Assembly: GCF_041729615.1 (NCBI RefSeq)
Contig: NZ_CP154874.1
Span: 3,827,501 to 3,891,500, forward strand
From: Pseudomonas alcaligenes
GTDB lineage: Bacteria > Pseudomonadota > Gammaproteobacteria > Pseudomonadales > Pseudomonadaceae
DNA: 64,000 bases
Direction: 5' to 3'
Shown: in pieces, positions 15,884 through 25,862 of the stretch
How the letters are laid out: each line of letters opens with the position of its first letter
Position numbering within the stretch: the stretch's first letter is position 1
Notes under the pieces: generated by a model
Seen by the model: only the letters and a program-made list of their open reading frames with translations
Told to the model about the DNA's origin: nothing
Databases searched by the model: none
Position numbers and translations under genes: made by a program

Positions 15884-16452
15884 CGCTTTCCCTGGACATG
15901 TTGCGCCACGGCGTAACCGATGGCGGCCCCGGTTTCCGTGGCAGCAGTGACGACGCCCTGACCGAGCAGGGCCGCCAGCAGATGCAGCTGGCCCTGGCCG
16001 GCAAAGGCGGCTGGGACCTGGTGATCAGCTCGCCACTGCAGCGCTGCGAGAGCTTCGCCCGCGAGTTTGCCGAGGCCAATGGCCTGCCGCTGCGCATCGA
16101 GGCCGACCTGCGCGAGCTGCACTTCGGCGCCTGGGAAGGGCGCAACTCGGCGCAGGTGCTGCTCGAGGACCCGGAGGCGCTCGGCCAGTTCTGGAACGAT
16201 CCCTATCACTTCACCCCGCCCGAAGCCGAGCCGGTACGTGACTTCGCCGCACGCGTGCTCGGCGCCGTCGAGCGCCTGCAGGCCGAGCTGGACGGCCAGC
16301 GCGTGCTGCTGGTGACCCACGGCGGGGTGATGCGCCTGCTGCTGGCGCGCGCGCGCAACCTGCCGGAAAACCAGCTGCTGCAGGTGGAGGTGGGCTACGG
16401 CGCACTGCACGGCCTGCAGGTCGAGCCCGGTCTGCAACTGACCGAAGCCTGA
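15880..16452 (+). CDS. cobC: Alpha-ribazole phosphatase-type histidine phosphatase
   Basis: A 190-residue histidine phosphatase with the LRHG motif (8-11), phospho-acceptor His10, LRELHFGAWEGRN and VTHGGVMR. It removes the phosphate from alpha-ribazole phosphate or from adenosylcobalamin phosphate. The place between cobT and cobS supports this role over a generic phosphoglycerate-mutase-like function. Start overlaps cobT by 4 bp; its last base is the first of the cobS ATG. Confidence 0.93.
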   Translation: MTLSLDMLRHGVTDGGPGFRGSSDDALTEQGRQQMQLALAGKGGWDLVISSPLQRCESFAREFAEANGLPLRIEADLRELHFGAWEGRNSAQVLLEDPEALGQFWNDPYHFTPPEAEPVRDFAARVLGAVERLQAELDGQRVLLVTHGGVMRLLLARARNLPENQLLQVEVGYGALHGLQVEPGLQLTEA

Positions 16453-17189
16453 TGCTGCCGACGCCCGCGCTGATCGCCCTGCAGTTCCTGACCCGCCTGC
16501 CGGTGCGCCTGCCCGGCATGCCGGAGCCCGAGCAGATCGGCCGCTCGCTGCTCTGGTATCCGCTGGTCGGGGTGCTGCTCGGCGGCCTGCTGCTGGCGCT
16601 GCACGGGTTGCTGGGTGATACGCCGGCGTTGCTCCAGGCGGCCATCCTGCTGGCCGTCTGGGTTGGCTTGTCCGGTGGCCTGCACCTGGACGGCCTGGCC
16701 GATACGGCCGATGCCTGGATCGGCGGGCATGGTGATCGCCAGCGCACGCTGGACATCATGAAGGACCCGCGCAGCGGGCCGATCGCCGTGGTCGTGCTGT
16801 TGCTGGTGCTGCTGCTCAAGTTCGCCGCGTTGGTGGTGTTGCTGGGGCAGGGCGCCTGGGCCGGTCTGTTGCTGGCGCCCTGGCTGGGCCGGGCGCTGCT
16901 GCCGCTGCTGCTGCTGACTACCCCTTACGTGCGTGCCGGTGGCCTGGGCGCCGCGCTGGCCGAGCATCTGCCGCGCCAGCCACTGCCGTGGGTTTTGGCC
17001 GTACATGCTCTGGCCATGCTGCTGCTCGGCTGGAGCGGCCTGCTGGCCCTGGGCGCCGCCGCGCTGGCGTTCTGGCTGCTGCGCCGCGCCTTCGTCGCGC
17101 GCCTGGGCGGCACCACCGGCGACACGGCCGGGGCCCTGGTCGAGCTGGGCGAGTGCGCGGTGCTGCTGGGCCTGGCGCTGCTCGGCTAG
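16452..17189 (+). CDS. cobS: Adenosylcobinamide-GDP ribazoletransferase (cobalamin synthase)
   Basis: A 245-residue inner-membrane protein with the CobS motif GGLHLDGLADTADAW, RTLDIMKDPRSGPI and about six hydrophobic segments. It joins adenosylcobinamide-GDP and alpha-ribazole, the last step of nucleotide-loop assembly. It shares one base with the preceding gene (TGATG) and closes the operon. No clear hairpin-T terminator follows. Confidence 0.96.
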   Translation: MLPTPALIALQFLTRLPVRLPGMPEPEQIGRSLLWYPLVGVLLGGLLLALHGLLGDTPALLQAAILLAVWVGLSGGLHLDGLADTADAWIGGHGDRQRTLDIMKDPRSGPIAVVVLLLVLLLKFAALVVLLGQGAWAGLLLAPWLGRALLPLLLLTTPYVRAGGLGAALAEHLPRQPLPWVLAVHALAMLLLGWSGLLALGAAALAFWLLRRAFVARLGGTTGDTAGALVELGECAVLLGLALLG

Positions 17190-17344
17190 GCGGTCGCCGC
17201 CGGCCGGGGTGTATACTGCGCGGCGCCCGCCGCACGGTGGGCGGCAGTTTCCGCGGGATCACGAGTCCGGCGGCTCTTTCGACAGACAGGTGACCCCATG
17301 CCTTGCACTTGCCTTGCCCTCCGCCAGCCCCGGAGCCTTCGCTG

Positions 17345-18730
17345 ATGTCCGAGCATCTGCACACCGGCCCGCTCAAGCGCGGCCTGAAGAATCGCCATAT
17401 CCAGCTGATCGCCCTCGGCGGCGCCATCGGCACCGGCCTGTTCCTCGGCTCGGCCGGGGTGCTGCAGAGCGCCGGGCCGTCGATGATCCTCGGCTACGCC
17501 ATCGGCGGCTTCATCGCCTTCCTGATCATGCGCCAGCTCGGCGAGATGATCGTCGAGGAGCCGGTGGCCGGCTCCTTCAGTCACTTCGCCCATAGTTACT
17601 GGGGGCCGTTCGCCGGCTTCCTCTCCGGCTGGAACTACTGGGTGCTCTACGTGCTGGTGGGCATGGCCGAACTCACGGCGGTGGGCAAGTACGTGCAGTA
17701 CTGGTACCCGGAGATTCCCACCTGGGCCACGGCGGCGGCCTTCTTCGTGCTGATCAACCTGGTCAACCTGGTCAACGTCAAGGCCTTCGGCGAGACCGAG
17801 TTCTGGTTCGCCATCATCAAGGTGGTGGCCATCGTCGGCATGATCCTGCTCGGCGGCTACCTGCTGCTCAGCGGCGCCGGCGGCGAGCAGGCCAGCGTCA
17901 GCAACCTGTGGAGCCATGGCGGCTTCTTCCCCAACGGGGTGTCCGGGCTGGTGATGATGATGGCCATCATCATGTTCAGCTTCGGCGGCCTGGAACTGGT
18001 CGGCATCACCGCCGCCGAGGCCGACCAGCCGAAGACGGTGATCCCCAAGGCGATCAACCAGGTGGTCTACCGCATCCTGATCTTCTATATCGGCGCGCTG
18101 ACCATCCTGCTGTCCCTGTACCCCTGGGACGACCTGGTCAAGACCCTGACCAGCGGCGGCGATGCCTACGGCAGCAGCCCCTTCGTGCAGATCTTCTCGC
18201 TGATCGGCGAGGACACCGCCGCCCACGTGCTCAACTTCGTGGTGCTGACCGCCGCGCTGTCGGTCTACAACAGCGGCGTGTACTGCAACAGCCGCATGCT
18301 CTACGGCCTGGCCGAGCAGGGCGATGCGCCCAGGGCGCTGATGAAGGTCAACGCGCGGGGCGTGCCGGTGCTGGCCATCGGCCTGTCGGCGGCGGTGACC
18401 CTGCTCTGCGTGCTGGTCAACTACCTGGCGCCGCAGAGCGCGCTGGAGCTGCTGATGTCGCTGGTGGTGGCCTCGCTGGTGATCAACTGGGCGATGATCA
18501 GCTACTCGCACCTGAAATTCCGTAAGGCCATGCGTGCCAAGGGCGTGGAACCGAGCTTCAAGGCCTTCTGGTTCCCCTTCGCCAACTACCTGTGCCTGGC
18601 CTTCGTGCTGTTCATCCTCGGCGTGATGCTGATGATCCCGGGCATCCAGGTGTCGGTGTACGCCATCCCGTTCTGGATCCTGTTCATCTGGGTCTGCTAC
18701 CGCATCAAGCTGGCGGCGGCCAGGAGCTGA
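17345..18730 (+). CDS. aroP: Aromatic amino acid permease AroP
   Basis: A 461-residue APC-family transporter with about 12 membrane helices. The N-terminal block LKRGLKNRHIQLIALGGAIG and segments IMRQLGEMIVEEPVAGSFSHF and FSFGGLELVGITAAEA match E. coli AroP almost residue for residue, so uptake of Phe, Tyr and Trp is likely. The ATG at 17345 gives the family start; a longer frame from 17303 would add a proline-rich tail with no support. A -10-like TATACT lies at 17212-17217 in the 155-bp gap after cobS. Phe uptake fits the phh genes at 32-36 kb. Confidence 0.93.
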   Translation: MSEHLHTGPLKRGLKNRHIQLIALGGAIGTGLFLGSAGVLQSAGPSMILGYAIGGFIAFLIMRQLGEMIVEEPVAGSFSHFAHSYWGPFAGFLSGWNYWVLYVLVGMAELTAVGKYVQYWYPEIPTWATAAAFFVLINLVNLVNVKAFGETEFWFAIIKVVAIVGMILLGGYLLLSGAGGEQASVSNLWSHGGFFPNGVSGLVMMMAIIMFSFGGLELVGITAAEADQPKTVIPKAINQVVYRILIFYIGALTILLSLYPWDDLVKTLTSGGDAYGSSPFVQIFSLIGEDTAAHVLNFVVLTAALSVYNSGVYCNSRMLYGLAEQGDAPRALMKVNARGVPVLAIGLSAAVTLLCVLVNYLAPQSALELLMSLVVASLVINWAMISYSHLKFRKAMRAKGVEPSFKAFWFPFANYLCLAFVLFILGVMLMIPGIQVSVYAIPFWILFIWVCYRIKLAAARS

Positions 18731-18743
18731 GCGGATCACCTGG

Positions 18744-18771
18744 AAAAAAGCCCGGCATTGCCGGGCTTTTT
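18744..18771. terminator. Bidirectional terminator between aroP and the YdjM-like gene
   Basis: An A-run, the stem GCCCGGC/GCCGGGC with an ATT loop, then a T-run. Both strands show the hairpin-plus-U-tract pattern, as expected between two convergent genes. Confidence 0.9.
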
Positions 18772-18775
18772 GCAT

Positions 18776-19819
18776 TCAGGGCTGCTGGCTCAGGGTGTTG
18801 GCCCAGCTCAGCAGCTGGATCGGCTCGCCCTCGTCCCAGATGCGTTGCCAGAGGGTCAGCAGGTGCTGGGGTTCGCCACGGCTGAAAGGCAGGCGCTCGA
18901 CCTGCGGCAGCGGTTGCCAGCGGCCGTCGCGGCGCTCGGCAAAGACGAAGCGGAAGGGGTGGAAGCCGGTCATGCCCAGGCGCAGGTCGGTCACGATCAG
19001 CCGGTCGCCGATCTGGTCGTAGCGCAGCACGCCGTGGGTGAACCACTGCAGGCGCTGGTGCTGCGGCGAGTGGCGCAGCACCCTGGCCAGCTCGGCGCCG
19101 CGGGGAATGCGCTCCAGGCGCGGCGGCGCGTCGTCCAGCCAGCCGACTAGGGCCTCGTGGTAGTCGTTGCCCTCTATGACGATGACCCGCCACAGCAGGC
19201 TGTTGAACGGCGTCGGCGTGCTGAACAGGGCCTCGGCCTGGATACCGCGCTGGGCCAGCACCTGCTCCACACGCTGCTCGGCCATCCACTTGCCGGCGAC
19301 GCTGAAGCCCAGGTACAGGCTGGACAGGCACAGTGCCGAGATCGCCAGCCACTGCGGCCGATCGCGCAGGCCGCGCCACAGGCCGACGCCTACCGCCACC
19401 AGCAGCGGCAGGGTGTACAGCGGATCGATGATGAACACCGAGGACCAGGCCACCGGCGGCGGGGTGAAGGGCCACAGCAGCTGGGTACCGTAGCTGGTGA
19501 ATGAGTCCAGCAAGGGGTGGGTGATCAACACCAGCCACAGGGTCAGGAACAGTCGTCGCGCCGAATAGCCGGGGTTGGGACGCAGCTTGCGGATCAGCAG
19601 GGTCAGGACCAGGGCCAGGGCGCTGAGCACCAGCAGCGAGTGGCTGAAGCCGCGGTGGTAGGTCATGTCGGCCACGGCGTCGCCGTAGTCGATGACCACA
19701 TCGAGGTCCGGCAGGGTGCCGAGCATGGCGCCGTAGAGCAGGGCGCGGCGGCCCTGCCAACGGCCGAGCAGGGCGCCCTGGAGGCTGGCGCCGAGTACCG
19801 CCTGGGTGATCGAGTCCAT
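18776..19819 (-). CDS. YdjM-like membrane-bound metal-dependent hydrolase
   Basis: A 347-residue protein with the YdjM/DUF457 signature: MDSITQAVLGA, LGTLPDLDVVIDY, HRGFSHSLL and THPLLDSFTSYGTQLLWPF. Conserved Asp and His residues are in positions expected for a metal site among four or five N-terminal membrane helices, followed by a soluble C-terminal half. E. coli YdjM is under LexA control and its reaction is unknown. Convergent with aroP, divergent from edd. Confidence 0.85.
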   Translation of the reverse strand: MDSITQAVLGASLQGALLGRWQGRRALLYGAMLGTLPDLDVVIDYGDAVADMTYHRGFSHSLLVLSALALVLTLLIRKLRPNPGYSARRLFLTLWLVLITHPLLDSFTSYGTQLLWPFTPPPVAWSSVFIIDPLYTLPLLVAVGVGLWRGLRDRPQWLAISALCLSSLYLGFSVAGKWMAEQRVEQVLAQRGIQAEALFSTPTPFNSLLWRVIVIEGNDYHEALVGWLDDAPPRLERIPRGAELARVLRHSPQHQRLQWFTHGVLRYDQIGDRLIVTDLRLGMTGFHPFRFVFAERRDGRWQPLPQVERLPFSRGEPQHLLTLWQRIWDEGEPIQLLSWANTLSQQP

Positions 19820-19953
19820 GTCGTCGCTCGCGGGGGGAAGTCCAGGCGGCTAACTTAGCGCCGCCTGCGGCGGGCGGCAGCCGGGAAATTCCGACGAAAG
19901 ATTTCAGCCGCCTGCGGGGGTAAAGTGTGCGTATGCAACAGAGGAGCCTTGCG

Positions 19954-21773
<1,820 letters not shown>

Positions 21774-21777
<4 letters not shown>

Positions 21778-22486
21778 GCCTGGCATCGCTGCAGATGCCG
21801 CTCGGCGTGCCGGGCTACCAGTACGACAGCGCCGCGCAGATGGCCGAGGCCCTGGCGCAGCGCATCGCCGAGGCCCTGCGCCAGGCGCTGGGCGAGTGGG
21901 GGCGGGCGCTGTTGCTGGTCTCGGGCGGGCGCAGCCCCGTGGCCCTGTTCGAGCGCCTGGCGCGCGAGCCGCTGCCCTGGAAGCAGGTGTTGGTGAGCTT
22001 GGTCGATGAACGCTGGGTGGCACCCTCACATCCCGACAGCAACGAGGCGCTGGTGCGCCGTCACCTGCTGCAGGGGCCGGCGGCCGAGGCCTGTTTCGTC
22101 AGTCTGTACCAGCCTGCGGCGAGCCATGCGCAGGCCGCGGAGCGGGCCGAGGCTCGTCTGGCCGGGCTGCCACCGGCCGACGTGCTGCTGCTGGGCATGG
22201 GCGACGACGGCCATAGCGCCTCGCTGTTTCCCGGCAGCCCCAACCTTGCCGAGGCCCTGCGCGAGGACTGCCCGCACCGGCTGCTGCCGATGCTGGCGCC
22301 GAGCGCGCCGGTCGAGCGCCTGAGCCTGACCCTGCCCCCCTGCGCGCCGCGCGCCTGGCGCTGCTGGCCATTCAGGGCCAGCCCAAGCTGGCGACGTTGA
22401 TCCGTGCCTTGCAACCGGGGCTGGCCGAGGCGCTGCCGATTCGCGCACTGCTGCGTCCGCCGTTGCAGATCCACTGGTGCCCGTAG
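21774..22486 (+). pseudogene. pgl: 6-phosphogluconolactonase, frameshifted near its C-terminus
   Basis: The reading frame starts MSLASLQMPLGVPGYQ at an ATG overlapping the edd stop and follows Pgl to RLSLTLPP near 22340 (SGGRSPVALF, LVDERWV, LLGMGDDGHSASLFPG). It then goes out of register at a run of six C and stops at 22400. Restoring one base gives LRAARLALLAIQGQPKLATL and a normal end HWCP* at 22486, in total 237 residues, the usual Pseudomonas length. The loss affects about 50 residues of a Rossmann-like fold, so the product is probably non-functional if the base is truly missing. A homopolymer sequencing error is equally possible. Normal function: hydrolysis of 6-phosphogluconolactone. 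Confidence 0.85.
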
Positions 22487-22542
22487 CCCGAATGCAATCC
22501 GGGTAAGCAGGCGACTCCGCCCCCGGATTTCATCCGGGCTAC
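22484..22542. repeat. REP-type inverted pair after pgl
   Basis: TAGCCCGAATGCAATCCGGG at 22484 and an inverted partner CCCGGATTTCATCCGGGCTA ending near 22542. The restored pgl stop codon is the TAG at the outer edge of the repeat. A third, damaged arm lies near 22661. This and the next entry fill most of the 306-bp gap before 22793. Confidence 0.75.
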
Positions 22543-22558
22543 AGGGTTCGCCGGTTAT

Positions 22559-22653
22559 CCCCTCTCCCGTTTACGGGAGAGGGGCAGGGAGAGGGGCTCT
22601 GTGTCAGCGATCACCCTCTCCCCCGGCCCCTCTCCCATTGCTGGGAGAGGGGA
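22559..22653. repeat. GGGAGAGGG palindromic repeat, copy B
   Basis: Two CCCTCTCCC...GGGAGAGGG hairpins facing each other (loops GTTTAC and ATTGCT) joined by a spacer of about 30 bp with extra half-units, the same plan as copy A at 8922 and copy D at 33402. Confidence 0.85.
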
Positions 22654-22792
22654 GCCAGTGGCCCGGATGCAATCTGCGATGGGTTGACCCCTCGGTTAAA
22701 AATTTTTTCGTCCCCCTGTCGATCTGCTTGACTGTCGTTCGACCAATGGACAGACCCGCCGTGGTGGCGGGCGCCAATCAGGGAGAAAGACG

Positions 22793-23215
22793 ATGCGATT
22801 CATGGTGATAGTCAAGGCCACCGAGGACTCCGAAAACGGCGTGATGCCCAGCGAGGAGCTGCTGGCGGCCATGGGCAGGTACAACGAGGAGCTGGTCGCG
22901 GCCGGCATCATGAAGGCCGGCGAGGGCCTGCACCCGAGCAGCCGCGGCGTGCGCGTGCGCTTCTCCGGCGCCAACCGCAGCGTGATCGACGGTCCCTTCG
23001 CCGAGACCAAGGAGCTGATCGCCGGTTTCTGGCTGTGGGAAGTGGCTTCCCTGGCCGAGTGCATCGAGTGGGTCAAGCGTTGCCCCAATCCCATGCCGGG
23101 CGACTCGGAGATCGAGATTCGCCAGATCTTCGAGGCCGAGGACTTCGGCGCCGAGTTCACTCCTGAGCTGCGCGAGCAGGAAGAACGCCTGCGTGCCCGC
23201 ATCGCCGCGGAATAG
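22793..23215 (+). CDS. YCII (DGPF) domain protein
   Basis: A 140-residue YCII-related protein: MRFMVIVKATEDSE at the start, the DGPFAETKELIAGFWLWEV core that names the DGPF family, and a C-terminal acidic helix. Function unknown; family members often stand beside ECF sigma factor genes, but none is present here. A good ribosome-binding site (AGGGAGAA) precedes the ATG. It is 9 bp from the VOC gene and probably co-transcribed with it. Confidence 0.9.
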   Translation: MRFMVIVKATEDSENGVMPSEELLAAMGRYNEELVAAGIMKAGEGLHPSSRGVRVRFSGANRSVIDGPFAETKELIAGFWLWEVASLAECIEWVKRCPNPMPGDSEIEIRQIFEAEDFGAEFTPELREQEERLRARIAAE

Positions 23216-23224
23216 GAGAGCGCG

Positions 23225-23641
23225 ATGAACATCCATGCCTACCTGATCTTCGACGGCCGCTGCGCCGAGGCCTTCCACTTCTACGCCGAGGCCATCGGCG
23301 GCGAGCTGCAGCTGATGTCCTTCGCCGACAGCCCTGTCTGCGCTGACGTGCCGCCCGAGCACCGCGAGCGCACCATGCACGCCTGCCTGAGCCGCGACGG
23401 CCAGCTACTGATGGGCTCCGACACCATGCCGGGCCAGCCCTACGAGGGCATCAAGGGCTGCCACATCTCGCTGCAGGCCGAGGACATGGCGCAGGCCGAG
23501 CGCCTGTTCCAGGCCCTGGCGGCCGGTGGCCAGGTGCAGATGCCGCTGCAGCGCACCTTCTGGGCCGAGGGCTTTGCCATGCTCAGCGACCGCTTCGGCG
23601 TGCCCTGGATGATCAACTGCAGCGGCGACTGCCAGGTCTGA
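23225..23641 (+). CDS. VOC-family PhnB-like protein
   Basis: A 138-residue protein of the glyoxalase/bleomycin-resistance (VOC) fold, PhnB-like: MNIHAYLIFDGRCAEAFHFY, MGSDTMPGQPYEGIKGCHIS and the C-terminal FGVPWMINC. PhnB-like proteins often stand beside YCII genes; neither has an assigned reaction. Ribosome-binding site TAGGAGAG. Confidence 0.9.
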   Translation: MNIHAYLIFDGRCAEAFHFYAEAIGGELQLMSFADSPVCADVPPEHRERTMHACLSRDGQLLMGSDTMPGQPYEGIKGCHISLQAEDMAQAERLFQALAAGGQVQMPLQRTFWAEGFAMLSDRFGVPWMINCSGDCQV

Positions 23642-23762
23642 GCAAAGGCGGGGCGGCTTGCCGTCCCGCCGCGTCTGCACCGCTTTTTTGCGCCGCATCT
23701 GCTGCTTTCGCCAGGGGAGCGCGGCGCCTAGGCTTGTTCCAGCCACCACGAGGAGCCGCGCC

Positions 23763-24191
23763 ATGACCCGCTTCGATTTCCAGGTGACCTGGGCCGACCT
23801 GGACTCCAATGCCCACCTGAAGAACTCGCGCTACCAGGACTACGCCGCCCAGGCCCGCTTCCTGTTCCTGGCCGGCGCCGGCTTCACCCCGCAGGCCTTC
23901 GCCGAGGCGAGGATCGGCCCGGTGGTGTTCGAGGACCGCATCGAGTACTGCAAGGAGTTGCGCCTGCTGCAGCCCTTCAGCGTGTCGGTACAGGTCGGTG
24001 CGCTGTCCGCGGACGGCAGCAAGTTCACCATGCTCAGCGAGGTGAACAACGCCAAGGGCGAGCTGTGTGCCCGCCTGACCACCAGCGGCGCCTGGTTCAG
24101 CCTGGAGACGCGCCGTGTCAGCGTGCCGCCGCCGGCGCTCAAGGCGGCCATGGAGGCAGCCGAGCGCAGCGAGGATTTCCGCTGGCTTTGA
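23763..24191 (+). CDS. 4HBT-family acyl-CoA thioesterase
   Basis: A 142-residue hotdog-fold protein: VTWADLDSNAHLKNSRYQDYA has the Asp and the usual N-terminal thioesterase pattern of the 4-hydroxybenzoyl-CoA thioesterase family (YbgC/FadM-like). Probably hydrolyses an acyl-CoA; the acyl chain is unknown. ATG at 23763 follows GAGGAGCC. Stand-alone gene with 121 bp before it. Confidence 0.85.
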   Translation: MTRFDFQVTWADLDSNAHLKNSRYQDYAAQARFLFLAGAGFTPQAFAEARIGPVVFEDRIEYCKELRLLQPFSVSVQVGALSADGSKFTMLSEVNNAKGELCARLTTSGAWFSLETRRVSVPPPALKAAMEAAERSEDFRWL

Positions 24192-24230
24192 CGCTATGCT
24201 GGGCGTCCATCCCTCGCGGCGCCCGCTGTC

Positions 24231-24644
24231 ATGCTGGTGATTTCCAACTCCGTCCACCTGCCCGATGACGAGATCGAACTGAGCTTTATCCGCGCCCAGG
24301 GTGCCGGCGGGCAGAACGTGAATAAAGTCTCCAGCGCCGTGCACCTGCGTTTCGACAGCCAGGCCTCCTCCTTGCCGCCGTTCTACAAGGAGCGCCTGCT
24401 GCAGCTGCGCGACAGCCGCATCACCGCCGAGGGCGTGGTGATCATCAAGGCCCAGCAGTACCGCACCCAGGAGCAGAACCGGCTTGACGCCCTGGAGCGC
24501 CTGGCCGAGCTGATCCGCAGCGCCGGCAAGAGCGAGAAGGCGCGCCGCCCAACCAAGCCGACCCTGGGCTCGAAGAAGCGCCGCCTGGAGGGCAAGGCCA
24601 AGCGCGGGGCGATCAAGGCCGGGCGCGGCAAGGTGGACTTCTAG
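24231..24644 (+). CDS. arfB: Alternative ribosome-rescue factor ArfB (YaeJ)
   Basis: A 137-residue release-factor-like protein with the catalytic GGQ (26-28) in RAQGAGGQNVNKV and a long basic C-terminal tail (KKRRLEGKAKRGAIKAGRGK) that enters the empty mRNA channel. It hydrolyses peptidyl-tRNA on ribosomes stalled without a stop codon. Length and tail match ArfB rather than RF1/RF2. Confidence 0.94.
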   Translation: MLVISNSVHLPDDEIELSFIRAQGAGGQNVNKVSSAVHLRFDSQASSLPPFYKERLLQLRDSRITAEGVVIIKAQQYRTQEQNRLDALERLAELIRSAGKSEKARRPTKPTLGSKKRRLEGKAKRGAIKAGRGKVDF

Positions 24645-24699
24645 GGCCGCTCCGGCATAGCCTCGCAGCTAACTCCATCTCGCGAGCGAAAGGCCGGTC

Positions 24700-25674
24700 A
24701 TGAGCGATCCCCTTCAGGCGGCGCAAGCCGACAGTGCCGTATACAAGACCCTGCTGGAGTCGACCCGGGCCATTCCCTGGAAGATCGACTGGCAGACCAT
24801 GACCTTCGCCTATATCGGCCCGCAGATCGAGCAGCTGCTCGGCTGGCCGCAGCACAGCTGGATCAGCGCCAACGACTGGGCCGAGCGCATCCACGAGGAA
24901 GATCGCGACAAGGTGGTCAACTTCTGCATCGCCCAGTCGCAGTCGGGCATCGACCACGAGGCCGACTACCGCGCGCTGACCCGCGACGGCGACTACGTGT
25001 GGATCCGCGACGTGGTGCATGTGGTGCGCAACGCCGCCGGCGAGCCCGAGGCGCTGATCGGCTTCATGTTCGACATCAGCGAGCGCAAGCGCACCGAGGA
25101 GCAGCTGCTGGCGCTGCAGAAGCAGCTGGAGGAGTTCTCCTACAAGGACGGCCTGACCGGCATCAACAACCGACGCATGTTCGACTCGATCATGGAGATC
25201 GAGTGGAGCAACGCCCAACGCACCCGCCGGCCGCTGTCGCTGATCCTGCTGGATATCGACTTCTTCAAGCAGTTCAACGACCACTACGGGCATATCCAGG
25301 GCGACGACTGCCTGCGCCGCGTGGCCCTGACCCTCGGCCAGGCGGCGACCCGCCCGCGCGACTGCGTGGCGCGCTACGGCGGCGAGGAGTTCGTCCTGGT
25401 GCTGCCGGAAACCGATGCCCACTCGGCACAGAAGGTGGCCGAGCGTTGCCGTCGGCTGATCGGCCAGCTGCAGATTCCCCACGAGCAGTCCAACGTCGCC
25501 CCCCTGCTGACCATCAGCCTGGGGGTCGGCACCATAGTGCCGGAGGCGCAGGACTCGCCGCTGGCCTTCATCGAGGCGGTGGACCGCCTGCTCTACCAGG
25601 CCAAGCAGCAAGGCCGCAACCGCCTGCTGCATGGCCACTGTGGCAGCGGCGAGGCGGGGGCCTGCCAGGTGTAG
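24700..25674 (+). CDS. PAS-GGDEF diguanylate cyclase
   Basis: A 324-residue cytosolic protein. A PAS domain with PAC end (GEPEALIGFMFDISERK) spans about 10-125, a short coiled linker follows, then a GGDEF domain with DGLTGINNRRMFD and active site GGEEF (227-231). An RxxD inhibitory site, RPRD (218-221), sits five residues before it, so feedback control by cyclic-di-GMP is expected. No membrane helix or EAL domain. The signal sensed is unknown. Monocistronic; repeats follow it. Confidence 0.94.
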   Translation: MSDPLQAAQADSAVYKTLLESTRAIPWKIDWQTMTFAYIGPQIEQLLGWPQHSWISANDWAERIHEEDRDKVVNFCIAQSQSGIDHEADYRALTRDGDYVWIRDVVHVVRNAAGEPEALIGFMFDISERKRTEEQLLALQKQLEEFSYKDGLTGINNRRMFDSIMEIEWSNAQRTRRPLSLILLDIDFFKQFNDHYGHIQGDDCLRRVALTLGQAATRPRDCVARYGGEEFVLVLPETDAHSAQKVAERCRRLIGQLQIPHEQSNVAPLLTISLGVGTIVPEAQDSPLAFIEAVDRLLYQAKQQGRNRLLHGHCGSGEAGACQV

Positions 25675-25735
25675 GTGGTTAGTCGCCTGGCGGTGCGGCG
25701 GGTTGTGGCGGTGGAGGCCGGCCTGCAGGCTCAGA

Positions 25736-25794
25736 GTAGCCCGGATGCAATCCGGGGTCTTAGCGGCCTGTTTCCCGGATTGCATCCGGGCTAC
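25736..25794. repeat. REP-type inverted pair after the diguanylate cyclase gene
   Basis: Two arms of about 21 bp beginning GTAGCCCGGATGCAATCC (25736) and ending with its exact reverse complement at 25794, separated by about 17 bp. It is the same repeat type as at 22484, here with perfect arms; likely folds as a transcript hairpin between convergent genes. Confidence 0.85.
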
Positions 25795-25821
25795 GGCCAT
25801 GTGCCTGCGTAGGGCTTTTGC

Positions 25822-25860
25822 TCCCTCTCCCGTTTACGGGAGAGGGTTGGGGAGAGGGGC
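25822..25860. repeat. GGGAGAGGG palindromic repeat, copy C
   Basis: One CCCTCTCCC...GGGAGAGGG hairpin (loop GTTTAC) plus a GGGGAGAGGGG half-unit, ending two bases from the stop codon of the leftward permease gene. With the REP pair it fills the gap between two convergent genes and may help end both transcripts. Confidence 0.8.
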
Positions 25861-25862
25861 GT

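Noticed and set aside
19820..19953. HexR-type operator before edd
   Set aside because: No TTGT-N7/8-ACAA inverted repeat is visible.
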